64,000 bases of DNA from Stieleria maiorica. Lineage in GTDB: Bacteria > Planctomycetota > Planctomycetia > Pirellulales > Pirellulaceae. Below the pieces are notes generated by a model. That model had not been told where the DNA came from and did not search any database. It saw nothing but the letters and a program-made list of their open reading frames with translations. Position 1 is the first letter of the stretch. The number at the start of each line of letters is the position of its first letter. Location of the stretch: the NCBI RefSeq assembly GCF_008035925.1, contig NZ_CP036264.1:7101641-7165640 (forward strand), in the 5' to 3' direction. Shown one piece after another: positions 46,231-55,077 of the stretch. The position numbers were made by a program, and so were the translations under genes.

Positions 46231-47394
46231 ATGCCCAGTCCATTGGCGAACTTGCGGCGTTTCGGCCTTGCGTTTGAACGCACCGTGAAACAACACCGTT
46301 GGTTGTTACGCTACGCCCATTGCCAACGTGTGTTTCACGGCTGGAGCGAAGCGGCGCCCGAGGATCCGCCGGCACAATCACGGCGTTGTCTGTTGGACCT
46401 GCGACGGATCGCCAGCGACGGCGAGCAGGGGCGACGCTTTCACGCCCTGGTCATGCTGTTGCGGCGTGGCGGATACGATCTTGCCATGGTCCCGCGGTTG
46501 GCGTTTTTGCAAACCGGCCATCGCACATTCAAAGCGACCGCGTTGGCGGAGACTCGTCCGTTTTTTGAAGACCAGCTGCCCGCGGATTTTCGCAAGTTTG
46601 ACCTCTGTTTGTCCGACGGCACACGCACGCATCGTCATGCGCGGCGCACCGTCCCCGTATTGACGGGAACGAAGCGACCGCTCCAGCCGGGGGATCTGCC
46701 GATGCCGTACAGCTTTTTTCCCGCCGTCTGGGACAACGGCGAAGACCGACGGTTCGAAGCCTATCGGCGGCGTGATCGTGTTTGGCGGCTCTTCTTCGGC
46801 GGCCACTGTTCCCAAGCCTCCTATCGCCGAATCAAAAAGTACACGCGGCTAAGACCATTGGACCGGTATCGCGTGGTTTGCGAAGTCCATCGCTACTTCG
46901 CCGATTCGACGTTGTCGATTCACAGCGACCAGCAACTGGAATCGGCCCAACAGCAGCGTCACGAAGCCTTCGTCATGATCGACAACGCGACGTATCGCAC
47001 CGATGCGAGTCGCTGGTTGGGACTGCTCGCCCAGTCCGACTTCTTTCTGGCAGCCCCCGGGTGTGATTACCCGCTGTCGCACAATGCCATCGAAGCCATT
47101 GCCGTCGGTACGATTCCTGTCTTGGAATACGAATCGTTGTTCACACCGCCGCTGCGTGACGGTGAAAACTGCATCGCCTACCGAGGGATCGACGGACTGC
47201 GCCATGCCGTGGCGCGGATCGAAACGATGGATGAGGATGACATCCTGCGTCTGCGACGTGGTGTGATCGAGTACTACGAATCCCACCTCAGCCCCACGGC
47301 GTTTTGTCGTGACCTGCAAGACCAGTCCACCCGACGCTTGCACCTGTTCCCCTACCTGACCCCCGCGGCGACGCGAACCAGAGCTGCGGGATAG
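46231..47394 (+). CDS. Exostosin-like glycosyltransferase (GT47-type fold)
   Basis: 387 aa from the ATG at 46231; the frame is open further upstream and a start at 46177 cannot be excluded. The C-terminal region SDFFLAAPGCDYPLSHNAIE followed by AIAVGTIPVLEYESLFTPPL and DGENCIAYRGIDGLRHAVAR resembles the donor-binding half of exostosin-like proteins. The N-terminal half (about 1-180) is less recognisable. Probably a cytoplasmic glycosyltransferase for surface glycans. Divergent from nagB with 143 bp between starts. Confidence 0.7.
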   Translation: MPSPLANLRRFGLAFERTVKQHRWLLRYAHCQRVFHGWSEAAPEDPPAQSRRCLLDLRRIASDGEQGRRFHALVMLLRRGGYDLAMVPRLAFLQTGHRTFKATALAETRPFFEDQLPADFRKFDLCLSDGTRTHRHARRTVPVLTGTKRPLQPGDLPMPYSFFPAVWDNGEDRRFEAYRRRDRVWRLFFGGHCSQASYRRIKKYTRLRPLDRYRVVCEVHRYFADSTLSIHSDQQLESAQQQRHEAFVMIDNATYRTDASRWLGLLAQSDFFLAAPGCDYPLSHNAIEAIAVGTIPVLEYESLFTPPLRDGENCIAYRGIDGLRHAVARIETMDEDDILRLRRGVIEYYESHLSPTAFCRDLQDQSTRRLHLFPYLTPAATRTRAAG

Positions 47395-47527
47395 CCTTCC
47401 CGCTGGCACTTCTCCGGCTCCTCTCGTCACATCCGCGGTGAATTCCCGCTTGGAATGGGTGTCCGTCTTGCGAACGTTCGCAAGTCAGCGGAACACGTTT
47501 CAAAACTGATGCGTGGGAGTGGAAGCC

Positions 47528-48829
47528 ATGGTGGTTCTTAGAGTTGTTTTGGTTGGATTGATGATGTGCGCGGGCGCACTCGGTTGGGCGCAGGAGCCCG
47601 CCAAGATCTATTTCGGTGATCCGGACATCGAGAAAGCGGTGGATGATTATTTGACCGACACGAAGGTCGTCGGGATGGGATTGGCCGTCGTGTATGACGG
47701 CGAAATCGTCTATCTGAAGGGCTACGGAAAAGAGGACCGCGAAGCGAATATCTATGTCGATCCCAAGGCAACGCGATTTCGATGGGCTTCGATCTCCAAG
47801 ACCCTGACCGGAATTTTGGCGGTGATGGCCGACAGTGACGGAATCGTCGACCTGGATGTGAACGTCCCCTACTACTACCCCAGCTACAAGGTGCCCTACA
47901 AGTATTATGTCGGCGGAGATCTAAACAACGGGCAAAGTGTTCCCGAATCTCGTCGCGTCATCACGATGCGGCAACTGCTCAGCCACACGTCGGGGATTCA
48001 ACACTACAGCAACGGGTTGAGCCGACCGGAGCCACCTGCCTGGTTGGCCGCTGACCCCAGCACGAACCCCGGAATGGAGTGGGCGTTGAAGTACTGGAAG
48101 TACAACCCGCTACTTGATTTGCCGGGCACGCGTGTGTCTTACTCCACGCCGGCTTTCAATTTGGCCGGCGTCGTGTTGGAACAGAAGATGGGGCTTTCGT
48201 TCGATCAGTTGACACAGATGTTGATCGCCGAACCGGCCGGCATGACGACGTTGCGTCCCGATACCCTTTGGAATCCGGCACCGCGGCGGGCGGTCGGGTA
48301 TTTGCTCGACGGTGGCGAGCCGACTCGCGATAATCGTGACGACGACGTGTCGTGGAAGCTGGCCGGCGGCGGGTTTATTTCGACCGTCCAGGACATGGGA
48401 CGCTTCGCGATCGCGATTCTTGGAAACGATATTTTGAATCCTGGCGAAAAAGCGGACATGTGGTCGCCGCAACCGCTGCGAAATGGTGCGTTGACAAACC
48501 GCGCGCTCGGTTGGCGGATCCGTCAAGGCACGGCGAGTGACGTGGACTTTAAAGTCGAACATGGCGGCGTCCAAACCAAGGCGCGCTGCCACCTGTCGCT
48601 GTACCCCAATCGTGGCTTGGCCGTCGCAGTGATGACCAATTCCAGCACGGACTGCAACACGCGCGGACTGGCCGGAGAAATCGAGGGGATCGTGATCGAC
48701 CGCGTCGACGCCGGAGAGGATCCGATCAAGCAGGGCTATAGCAAGTTGGATTTGATCGCCGAACCGTTGTTTCCGTCGATCGGGTTGTTCCGCAGCGTCA
48801 CGACGACCTACCGGGCGTTTTCCCGCTGA
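47528..48829 (+). CDS. Class C beta-lactamase-fold serine hydrolase
   Basis: 433 aa from the ATG at 47528 (signal peptide MVVLRVVLVGLMMCAGALGW); a GTG five codons upstream is possible. SxxK motif in FRWASISKTLTGI, YxN-type motif in TSGIQHYSNGLS and HxG-type motif in VEHGGVQTKAR. The active-site arrangement of penicillin-binding/AmpC-like hydrolases is therefore complete. Expected in the periplasm or secreted; the substrate (peptidoglycan peptide, ester or other) is unknown. Resistance activity should not be assumed. It stands alone, with convergent repeats downstream. Confidence 0.88.
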   Translation: MVVLRVVLVGLMMCAGALGWAQEPAKIYFGDPDIEKAVDDYLTDTKVVGMGLAVVYDGEIVYLKGYGKEDREANIYVDPKATRFRWASISKTLTGILAVMADSDGIVDLDVNVPYYYPSYKVPYKYYVGGDLNNGQSVPESRRVITMRQLLSHTSGIQHYSNGLSRPEPPAWLAADPSTNPGMEWALKYWKYNPLLDLPGTRVSYSTPAFNLAGVVLEQKMGLSFDQLTQMLIAEPAGMTTLRPDTLWNPAPRRAVGYLLDGGEPTRDNRDDDVSWKLAGGGFISTVQDMGRFAIAILGNDILNPGEKADMWSPQPLRNGALTNRALGWRIRQGTASDVDFKVEHGGVQTKARCHLSLYPNRGLAVAVMTNSSTDCNTRGLAGEIEGIVIDRVDAGEDPIKQGYSKLDLIAEPLFPSIGLFRSVTTTYRAFSR

Positions 48830-48842
48830 TCGTTGCCGCACG

Positions 48843-48915
48843 CGGTAATGCCAGCACGCGGCGTTAGCCAGTGGCCCGTGGTGCGTTTGACGGTGAATCG
48901 GCGCCGCTCGCTGAC
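48843..48915 (+). repeat. Family E-related fragment
   Basis: GTAATGCCAGCACGCGGCGTTAGCCAGTGGCCCG, shown in parts: TGCCAGCACGCGGCG then TTAGCCAGTGGCCCG, resembling the Family E block in the 44.1-kb gap. It lies in the convergent gap 48830-48965. Confidence 0.55.
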
Positions 48916-48965
48916 CGGATACGGGAAATTCAACAAACCGTGACGCTTTCCGCCGGCAGGGGTAA

Positions 48966-50246
48966 CTACCTTCCGGCACGCAGCTCGGACGTCATCCGTT
49001 CGAACTCCTTGCGGATCGCGGCGTTGTTGAATTCACGCAGCGACGGGACCTTCAACCTCATCAGCGTTTCGAAATCGCGGCGGCCGGTGTTCATCAACGC
49101 CGCGACGTCGCTGGAAAGTTTGACGGTGTCGTAGGTGTTCATCGCGGTGGCCAGTTTTTTCTGCGCCAGCTTGTTCTCCTTTTCGATCAACGCGGCGTTG
49201 CGTTTGAGGTACTCGATGTACAGGCTGGCGGTTTCACGCGTCAGTTCGTTGGAGGCGATGTTGGCTTCCAGGACTTCTCGATCACCGCCGCTGACTTCGA
49301 TCAAGGTTCGGGCCTGTTTGATGTTCTGCTTGGCCTGGGCGGCGAACTCGTTCAATTTCGGGATGTGTTTTTCATTGACATCGCGAACGAATGTCTTTTG
49401 GATCCGATCCATCACGTGGATCATGACGACGTAGATCCCGTAGTAGCGTTTCGAAACATCGAGTGCTTCGCCGCTCTTTTCGGTCAGCTCCTGCAATTGA
49501 ACGGTGACGTGTTTGATGTTGTCGAAAACCACGGCCATCGTGACGATGTCATCGCCGGAGACCGAGGACAGCAGCGACTCGACGCCCTCCTGGTCGACTT
49601 CGACTCCGATCTTGGAAAGCTCTTCGGCGAAGGTCTTTTTCAATTCAACCAGGGTTTTGGTCTGGCGTTCGATCTCCTTCTCTTCGGCAGCGATGCTCTC
49701 ATCGATCGCTTCTTTGGAAAGTTCGAACGGATTGACCTTGTCGAGCTGACTTTGGTCCTTCGCCCAAGACGCCGAAACCCGTTGGCGGCGGTAGTCGGCG
49801 ATGTTGGTTCGGGCCTGCGCGATCGCTTCGTTGGCTTCGCGAATCCGTTTGCGGTAATCGCTGACTTCCGAGACGCTCAGCGCGACGATCGCCTGATCGA
49901 GCAACTCATTGATTTGTGCGGAGTTGGATTGTTTGTCCAACTTGAACGGGATGACCGAGCTGTCGGGAAGGGCGGCGTGTCGATCGACCAACTCACGCGT
50001 CTCCTCCAGCGTCGGCAGGACACGTTCGAACAGGTCGCCGAGGCGTTTGCGCAGCTGTGCGTCATCGATCGTTTCGGAGACGACGGCCAGGGTGGACGGT
50101 GCATCCGCACCCTCGACCACCTCGGCTTGGACGTCGCCGTCGGTGGATTCGTCCGAGCCGAACATGCCGCTGAGTGGATTTTTTTCGCAACCACAGCAGC
50201 AAATCACAATCGCCGCAAGCGTCAAACACGGGTGGAAGCGTCGCAT
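48966..50246 (-). CDS. Coiled-coil lipoprotein of unknown function
   Basis: 426 aa. Signal peptide with a Cys-rich end (LAAIVICCCGCEKNP), lipobox Cys about residue 20. The mature protein is almost all helical, with charged heptad-like stretches (KEAIDESIAAEEKEIERQTK, YIEYLKRNAALIEKENKLAQ), so a long coiled coil is likely. No enzymatic motif. Probably an envelope-anchored structural or regulatory protein. It is divergent from the small hypothetical gene at 50425. Confidence 0.75.
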   Translation of the reverse strand: MRRFHPCLTLAAIVICCCGCEKNPLSGMFGSDESTDGDVQAEVVEGADAPSTLAVVSETIDDAQLRKRLGDLFERVLPTLEETRELVDRHAALPDSSVIPFKLDKQSNSAQINELLDQAIVALSVSEVSDYRKRIREANEAIAQARTNIADYRRQRVSASWAKDQSQLDKVNPFELSKEAIDESIAAEEKEIERQTKTLVELKKTFAEELSKIGVEVDQEGVESLLSSVSGDDIVTMAVVFDNIKHVTVQLQELTEKSGEALDVSKRYYGIYVVMIHVMDRIQKTFVRDVNEKHIPKLNEFAAQAKQNIKQARTLIEVSGGDREVLEANIASNELTRETASLYIEYLKRNAALIEKENKLAQKKLATAMNTYDTVKLSSDVAALMNTGRRDFETLMRLKVPSLREFNNAAIRKEFERMTSELRAGR

Positions 50247-50424
50247 GGGGGGCCTTGGTGGGCAGGGGGGAACGTTGCACTGGTTATCTTAACGCCGGGA
50301 CCAGCGGAGACAAAAGGAAGGCCGAGTTGCGCGGTGAAATCGGGCGCCGATCAAAGGCGGATTGGGGAATTTCCGACGCGGACGGTACAATCAAGATTCC
50401 CCGACGCGCACGAGATCTTTGCCC

Positions 50425-50712
50425 ATGGGATCGATGAATCAGCCTAATTGCGAGAAAAAGCTGCAACTTGTGCGGATGCTCCGCCAGCTACAGCGGGCGA
50501 CCCCCTTCGCTCCGATCGCGGTCCAACTGGTTCAAGGCGAAACGATTTTTGTCACGGCCCCCTGGCAGTTTATCGTCGATGCGGACCGGATGTATGTGAT
50601 CGTGCCCCCGGCAAAGCATGTCCGCTCCGTGCCGCTGGATGATGTTCTGCGGATCGGGCGGCGCCGGGTACCGCTGCATCGGTTGCCCCAGACGCATGAA
50701 CTTGGGCATTAG
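50425..50712 (+). CDS. Small hypothetical protein
   Basis: 95 aa from 50425; ATG at 50434 is an alternative. Content: a basic helix (CEKKLQLVRMLRQLQRATPF) then a beta-rich stretch (IAVQLVQGETIFVTAPWQFI, RMYVIVPPAKHVRSVPLDDV), which resembles a small ligand- or RNA-binding SH3-like barrel in pattern only. No family recognised. It ends before the 354-bp gap that carries the PP2C promoter region. Confidence 0.55.
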   Translation: MGSMNQPNCEKKLQLVRMLRQLQRATPFAPIAVQLVQGETIFVTAPWQFIVDADRMYVIVPPAKHVRSVPLDDVLRIGRRRVPLHRLPQTHELGH

Positions 50713-50765
50713 CCCAGGCAACCGGGCGACGGTGTCCTGTCATGACGCCGGGGAAGCCGAGGGAC

Positions 50766-50792
50766 GGCAGAATGATGCGGGGCAGAATGATC
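50766..50792 (+). repeat. GGCAGAATGAT repeat, 27 bp exact match to 59108-59134
   Basis: GGCAGAATGATGCGGGGCAG followed by AATGATC, identical on the opposite strand to 59108-59134. The gap 50713-51066 otherwise holds the palindrome and promoter-like site described separately. Confidence 0.8.
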
Positions 50793-50949
50793 AAGTGTCA
50801 CTTCCGCACGTGCTGATGTGCACCCCGGATGTGCCAATGCGGCACGGGGTTGGGGTGGGTGAGCCTCGTCTGCTGCACCGACTTGCGGGACGCCCGCGGA
50901 GAGATCAGGTGTCGCGGGCTGACAAAATGTCACAGGCTTGGCGTGATCG

Positions 50950-50976
50950 CGCGTGAAACTCGAATGATTTCACGCG
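50950..50976. promoter_or_regulatory. Perfect palindrome, candidate operator
   Basis: CGCGTGAAA (50950-50958), a 9-nt centre CTCGAATGA, then TTTCACGCG (50968-50976). It lies 90 bp before the PP2C gene and just upstream of the sigma-54-like site. The right half extends as the 19-bp motif found at 29375. Spacing 9-9-9 would suit a dimeric regulator, or an activator site for sigma-54. Confidence 0.5.
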
Positions 50977-51008
50977 TCGCGGATTTACTTTGGCACCACC
51001 GATTCGTC

Positions 51009-51025
51009 TGGCACCATTAGTGCAC
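51009..51025 (+). promoter_or_regulatory. Sigma-54-like -24/-12 promoter
   Basis: TGGCACCATTAGTGCAC: TGGCAC then five bases, then GTGCA (consensus TTGCA, one mismatch), keeping the GG-N10-GC spacing. The predicted start would be about 32 bp before the PP2C start codon, with GAAAGGA as the ribosome binding site. Confidence 0.45.
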
Positions 51026-51066
51026 TTGATAGAGTCCCCCCTCTCTATCGAAAGGACGATTGCGCG

Positions 51067-51876
51067 ATGGCCAGTTCCACTTTTCAGCGACTTGATTGCC
51101 ACTTCGTCGACGATGCGGCTTGTGTCGAATACGGTAGTGAATCGCTCGGGATTCGCTCGGCGGCCGCATCGGTTTGCGGCGGTCGCGACTACAACGAAGA
51201 CCGAGTCTATCGTTGCGATCGAAGTCAGGTGTACTTGGTCGCCGATGGGATGGGAGGCCATCACGGCGGGGCGATGGCCAGTCAGATTGCGGTGGAGACG
51301 ATCCCGTCGGTCTGGCGGAATAGCGTGTTCGAACACACGCTCACGTATTCCGGGATCCAGGCAGCGTACGGGAATTCGCTGGACTGGGCGGTCGGCGAAA
51401 TGTCAGCGGTCGCGCGAAAGCATTGCCAATATGAACAGATGGGATGCACGTTGGCCGCCGCGTTTGTCTACAGCGGGCGAATGTATTACGGGAATATCGG
51501 CGACTGCCGCGTCTACCTGCTGCAGCGAAACAAATTGATGCGGTTGACCAAGGATGAAACGTTGGTCCAGAACATGGTGGATGCCGGCATCATCAGTGCA
51601 GACGAGGCTCGGTCTCACCGTTGGCGTCACATCGTCACCAACGGAATCAGCGTGCAGGGATTCAAGCATTCGCCGCGTTTGCGGTCGGCGCAGATCGCCG
51701 AGGGCGACTTGGTCATGTTGACTTCCGATGGGCTGACCGACGAGCTGACCGATGACGAAATCGAACAGATCATGCGGTCGTGTTCGGACCCCCAAGCGTG
51801 CGTCGATCAACTGATCATGGCGGCGATCGATCGCGAGGCGCGCGACAACGTCTCGTGCGTCGTCTTCCAAACATGA
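51067..51876 (+). CDS. PP2C-family (PPM) serine/threonine protein phosphatase
   Basis: 269 aa. Metal-binding motifs in order: VCGGRDYNEDRVYRC (first Asp/Glu), LVADGMGGHHGGAMAS, GCTLAAAFVYSGRMYYGNIG with GDCRVYLL, LVMLTSDGLTDELTDDEIEQ and DREARDNVSCVVF (final Asp-Asn). All catalytic acidic residues are present. Soluble and cytoplasmic; dephosphorylates a Ser/Thr-phosphoprotein, target unknown. First gene of a run of five co-oriented genes; the next starts 19 bp downstream. The sigma-54-like site and palindrome upstream suggest regulated expression. Confidence 0.9.
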   Translation: MASSTFQRLDCHFVDDAACVEYGSESLGIRSAAASVCGGRDYNEDRVYRCDRSQVYLVADGMGGHHGGAMASQIAVETIPSVWRNSVFEHTLTYSGIQAAYGNSLDWAVGEMSAVARKHCQYEQMGCTLAAAFVYSGRMYYGNIGDCRVYLLQRNKLMRLTKDETLVQNMVDAGIISADEARSHRWRHIVTNGISVQGFKHSPRLRSAQIAEGDLVMLTSDGLTDELTDDEIEQIMRSCSDPQACVDQLIMAAIDREARDNVSCVVFQT

Positions 51877-51895
51877 GACGGGCAACGATGAAGCA

Positions 51896-53110
51896 ATGTT
51901 AATGAGCCAGCAGCAGCACCGCGTCGTCCAATTGGATGACGTCACACGGGTGGCATTGATGATCACGCCGCCCAACCAAGGCAGCCCGATCGACCAAGCC
52001 CGGGAAGCGATTTCGACGATCCGGGACATCTTGAACCGACAACCGGTCGAAATGTCGTTGACCAAGCAGACCGTATTTGTCCGATCGGTCGAAGACATCG
52101 ACACACTCGGGAACCTGTTCAAAGCGTACTACCGGGACCGTGTCCCGGCGACCAGCTTTGTGATCCAACCGCCTTGTGCGGGACAAGCACTGGCCATCGA
52201 GGCCTGGGCGTTGGGAGGCGACGGAATCGAAGTCTGTTTCCCGCTGCCCGACCTGGTCACCGTCACCTACGATCAGCTCCGCTGGATCTACGTCGCCGGC
52301 ATCACATCGCCGCACGACGCCACGTGTGCCTACGATGAAGCGAAACACTGCTTTGGCTTGCTGGCCGAACGGCTGCGGCATGTCGGGGCGACCTTCAACG
52401 ACGTCTGCCGAATCTGGTTGTACCAAGGCGGCATCACCCAGCCGGAACGAGACGCTGGTGGGGAAACGATCGAACGTTATCGAGAACTGAACCGGGCACG
52501 TGCCGACTTCTTTCAACAGCTGGAATCGGTCGGGCAAATCAACACCTCGCGCGACGGGCAGGCGTTCTACCCGGCCAGCACCGGGATCGGGATGGCCGGC
52601 CCCGGAATGACTGTCAGTTGCCTGGGGCTGCAGACAAGTCGCGACGATGTCTCGCTGCATCCGCTGGAAAACCCACGCCAAACGTCGGCGTTTGACTACG
52701 CACGAAAGTACTCGCCTCGAAGCCCGCTGTTTTCACGCGCGATGGCCGTCAAGATCGGCGACCATGCGACCACCTGGATCTCCGGCACGGCCAGTATTCT
52801 GGATTCGGAAACCGTTCATTCGGGCGACGTCGAAAAGCAGACCCACCAGACGATCGACAACATCCAAAACTTGATCAGCGACAAGAACTTCCGGCAGCAC
52901 GGGCTGGCGGGAATGGGCGCCGCGTTGACGGATTTGGCCAAGGTTCGTGTTTATGTCAAACATCCACGCGACTATCAGACCTGTCGGGCGATCGTCGAAT
53001 CCCGATTCGGACCCGTGCCGGCGATCTACGCCGTGGCCGACGTGTGCCGTCCCGATCTGCTGGTCGAGATCGAAGGAGTCGCTTTCTCTGACGTGACCCA
53101 TTCGCCCTAG
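51896..53110 (+). CDS. Tandem RidA-fold protein, FkbO/XanB2 chorismatase-like
   Basis: 404 aa. Two domains with RidA (YjgF/UK114) character: residues about 50-250 (LRWIYVAGITSPHDATCAYD, RHVGATFNDVCRIWLYQGGI) and about 270-395 (TWISGTASILDSETVHSGDV, EKQTHQTIDNIQNLI). The second has the GTAS...HxGD pattern and layout of FkbO/Hyg5/XanB2 chorismatases, which split chorismate into pyruvate and a hydroxybenzoate or dihydro acid. A reactive-imine deaminase function is the alternative. No other aromatic metabolism gene is nearby. 19-bp gap to the PP2C gene and 21 bp to the next. Confidence 0.7.
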   Translation: MLMSQQQHRVVQLDDVTRVALMITPPNQGSPIDQAREAISTIRDILNRQPVEMSLTKQTVFVRSVEDIDTLGNLFKAYYRDRVPATSFVIQPPCAGQALAIEAWALGGDGIEVCFPLPDLVTVTYDQLRWIYVAGITSPHDATCAYDEAKHCFGLLAERLRHVGATFNDVCRIWLYQGGITQPERDAGGETIERYRELNRARADFFQQLESVGQINTSRDGQAFYPASTGIGMAGPGMTVSCLGLQTSRDDVSLHPLENPRQTSAFDYARKYSPRSPLFSRAMAVKIGDHATTWISGTASILDSETVHSGDVEKQTHQTIDNIQNLISDKNFRQHGLAGMGAALTDLAKVRVYVKHPRDYQTCRAIVESRFGPVPAIYAVADVCRPDLLVEIEGVAFSDVTHSP

Positions 53111-53131
53111 TCGATTCCCAGAAGGCATGTG

Positions 53132-55039
53132 ATGTCCAGCCGCCCCTTCGGACCCCAAGATTTCGGAGTCATTCGAATACGGAACTACCGTTTTCGACGA
53201 CACCGAGAACCTTGGAGCCCGATCTGGTTGTTGGCCGGTGCCGCGTCCCTGTCGATCACCGTCCTGAGCGGATTGGTCTGGTGGCTGACCGCCCCGCCGC
53301 CGACAAGTCTGTCGGCGCAAGCGACGGATCAACGCGTCGCGGGCGCCGCAGTTCGGTCGGCGACGATGCCACCGGACCATGGAGCCTCTGAATCCTCGAA
53401 ACTAAGTCTCCGTACAATCCCCGACGACCGACGCTTGTTGGCCCGAGCCGACTCGAACGGTCGCGGTGCTGCCCGATCCACCAATGCGGCAACGATGGTC
53501 ACCGCCTCCGGTCTGGGCCGCTCCGTTCCCGCTGCGGTTCCCGATCTCCGCGAGATCTACGAAAGCATCGACCCGATCCACGGCCGCAATGCCGTCGACG
53601 ATGACGTCTTTCGGAAACTGATCGCGCTTGGCATCAAGCCTGCCAAGCTGTGTTCCGACGAAGTGTTCCTCCGCCGCGTCTACATCGACGTCCTGGGAAC
53701 TCTTCCGACGGTGGACGAAGCCCGTTCGTTCTTGGACAACCATCAGGAGGACAAACGCAAGACGCTGATCGATGAATTGCTCCAGCGACCGGAGTTTGCC
53801 GACTATTGGGCGATGAAGTGGTGCGATGTATTGCGTGTCAAAGCGGAGTTCCCGGTCAACCTGTGGCCGGCCGCCGCCCAGGCCTATCACCGCTGGATCC
53901 GCCGGTCACTGCACAACAACTTGCCCTACGATCGATTCGCACGTGCGTTGCTGACTTCCTCGGGTAGCAATTTCCGCACACCGCAAGTCAACTTTTATCG
54001 CGCGCTCGAGAGCAAAGAACCCGAGGCGATTTCGCACGTGGTCGCATTGACGTTTCTCGGCGAACGCACCGACCATTGGCCGCAGTCGAAACGTGTCGGC
54101 GTGGGAAAGTTCTTCAGCAAGGTCGGCTACAAACCGACCGGCGAATGGAAGGAAGAGATCGTCTTCTTTGATCCGCGGCGCAACGGAGCCGATCCCAATC
54201 AAGCCGTCGGCGCCCTGTACCCCAGCGGCGTGTCGGTCACGATTCCGCCGGATCAAGATCCACGCGAAGTGTTCGCCGACTGGCTGACCGATCGCCGCAA
54301 TCCTTGGTTCGCCCGTGCCGTGACCAATCGGATTTGGTACTGGCTGGTCGGACGCGGCATCGTTGATCCACCAGACGATGTGCGGCACGACAACCCGCCG
54401 GCAAACCTGCCGCTGCTGAACACCCTGGCGCGACAGTTGATCGAGTCGGACTACGACATGAAGCATGTCTTTCGGCTGATCCTGAACTCCAGCGCCTACC
54501 AGATGTCGTGCATTCCGCAATCCGATGACCATGCCGCGGCCACGCATTTTGCCTACTACCCGACTCGTCGGTTGGACGCCGAAGTTCTGATCGACGCGAT
54601 TTGCCAGATCACCGGGACGACCGAAACCTACATGAGCATCATCCCGGAACCGTTTACGTTCTTGCCGGACCATCATCGCGCGATCCGTTTGCCCGACGGC
54701 AGCATCACCAGCAGCTTCTTGGAAATGTTCGGCCGCCCGGCACGCGACACCGGATTGGTTTCCGAACGTAATAACCGACTGACGGCTTCCCAAGCATTGC
54801 ACCTGCTCAACTCCAACCATATCCGCAACAAAATCGATCGTGGTCCGGGTATCCGAAGTTTGGTTTCCCAGGGCCGCGACCGTTGGGACACCGCCGAGCG
54901 AATTTATTTGGCCGTCCTGTCTCGCCGACCGAACGAAAATGAACTCACCACGGCAGGTGCACTCTGTGACGATCCGAGCGGAGCGCAAGAGCTTGCCTGG
55001 ATCCTGATCAATAGTGATGAATTCCTGTTCCGACATTGA
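53132..55039 (+). CDS. DUF1549/DUF1553 protein lacking both heme motifs
   Basis: 635 aa from ATG 53132 with AGAAGG upstream. One N-terminal membrane segment (IWLLAGAASLSITVLSGLVW), then DUF1549 (VFLRRVYIDVLGTLPTVDEA, YWAMKWCDVLRVKAEFP) and DUF1553 (WFARAVTNRIWYWLVGRGIV, ARDTGLVSERNN, TASQALHLLNSNHI). There is no PSCyt1 domain. The usual CxxCH inside DUF1549 is replaced by HVVALTFLGERTDHWPQSKR, so no c-type heme can attach. It is therefore distinct from the 22.5-kb paralogue. The DUF1501 gene follows after 38 bp. Confidence 0.88.
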   Translation: MSSRPFGPQDFGVIRIRNYRFRRHREPWSPIWLLAGAASLSITVLSGLVWWLTAPPPTSLSAQATDQRVAGAAVRSATMPPDHGASESSKLSLRTIPDDRRLLARADSNGRGAARSTNAATMVTASGLGRSVPAAVPDLREIYESIDPIHGRNAVDDDVFRKLIALGIKPAKLCSDEVFLRRVYIDVLGTLPTVDEARSFLDNHQEDKRKTLIDELLQRPEFADYWAMKWCDVLRVKAEFPVNLWPAAAQAYHRWIRRSLHNNLPYDRFARALLTSSGSNFRTPQVNFYRALESKEPEAISHVVALTFLGERTDHWPQSKRVGVGKFFSKVGYKPTGEWKEEIVFFDPRRNGADPNQAVGALYPSGVSVTIPPDQDPREVFADWLTDRRNPWFARAVTNRIWYWLVGRGIVDPPDDVRHDNPPANLPLLNTLARQLIESDYDMKHVFRLILNSSAYQMSCIPQSDDHAAATHFAYYPTRRLDAEVLIDAICQITGTTETYMSIIPEPFTFLPDHHRAIRLPDGSITSSFLEMFGRPARDTGLVSERNNRLTASQALHLLNSNHIRNKIDRGPGIRSLVSQGRDRWDTAERIYLAVLSRRPNENELTTAGALCDDPSGAQELAWILINSDEFLFRH

Positions 55040-55077
55040 ATCTGGGGCGAGCATCCTGAAAACCGAAGGACACGAGC

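Noticed and set aside
50618..50956. 112-codon plus-strand ORF downstream of the small hypothetical gene
   Set aside because: Overlaps the end of that gene in another frame and then covers repeat and promoter DNA; no ribosome binding site or family match.
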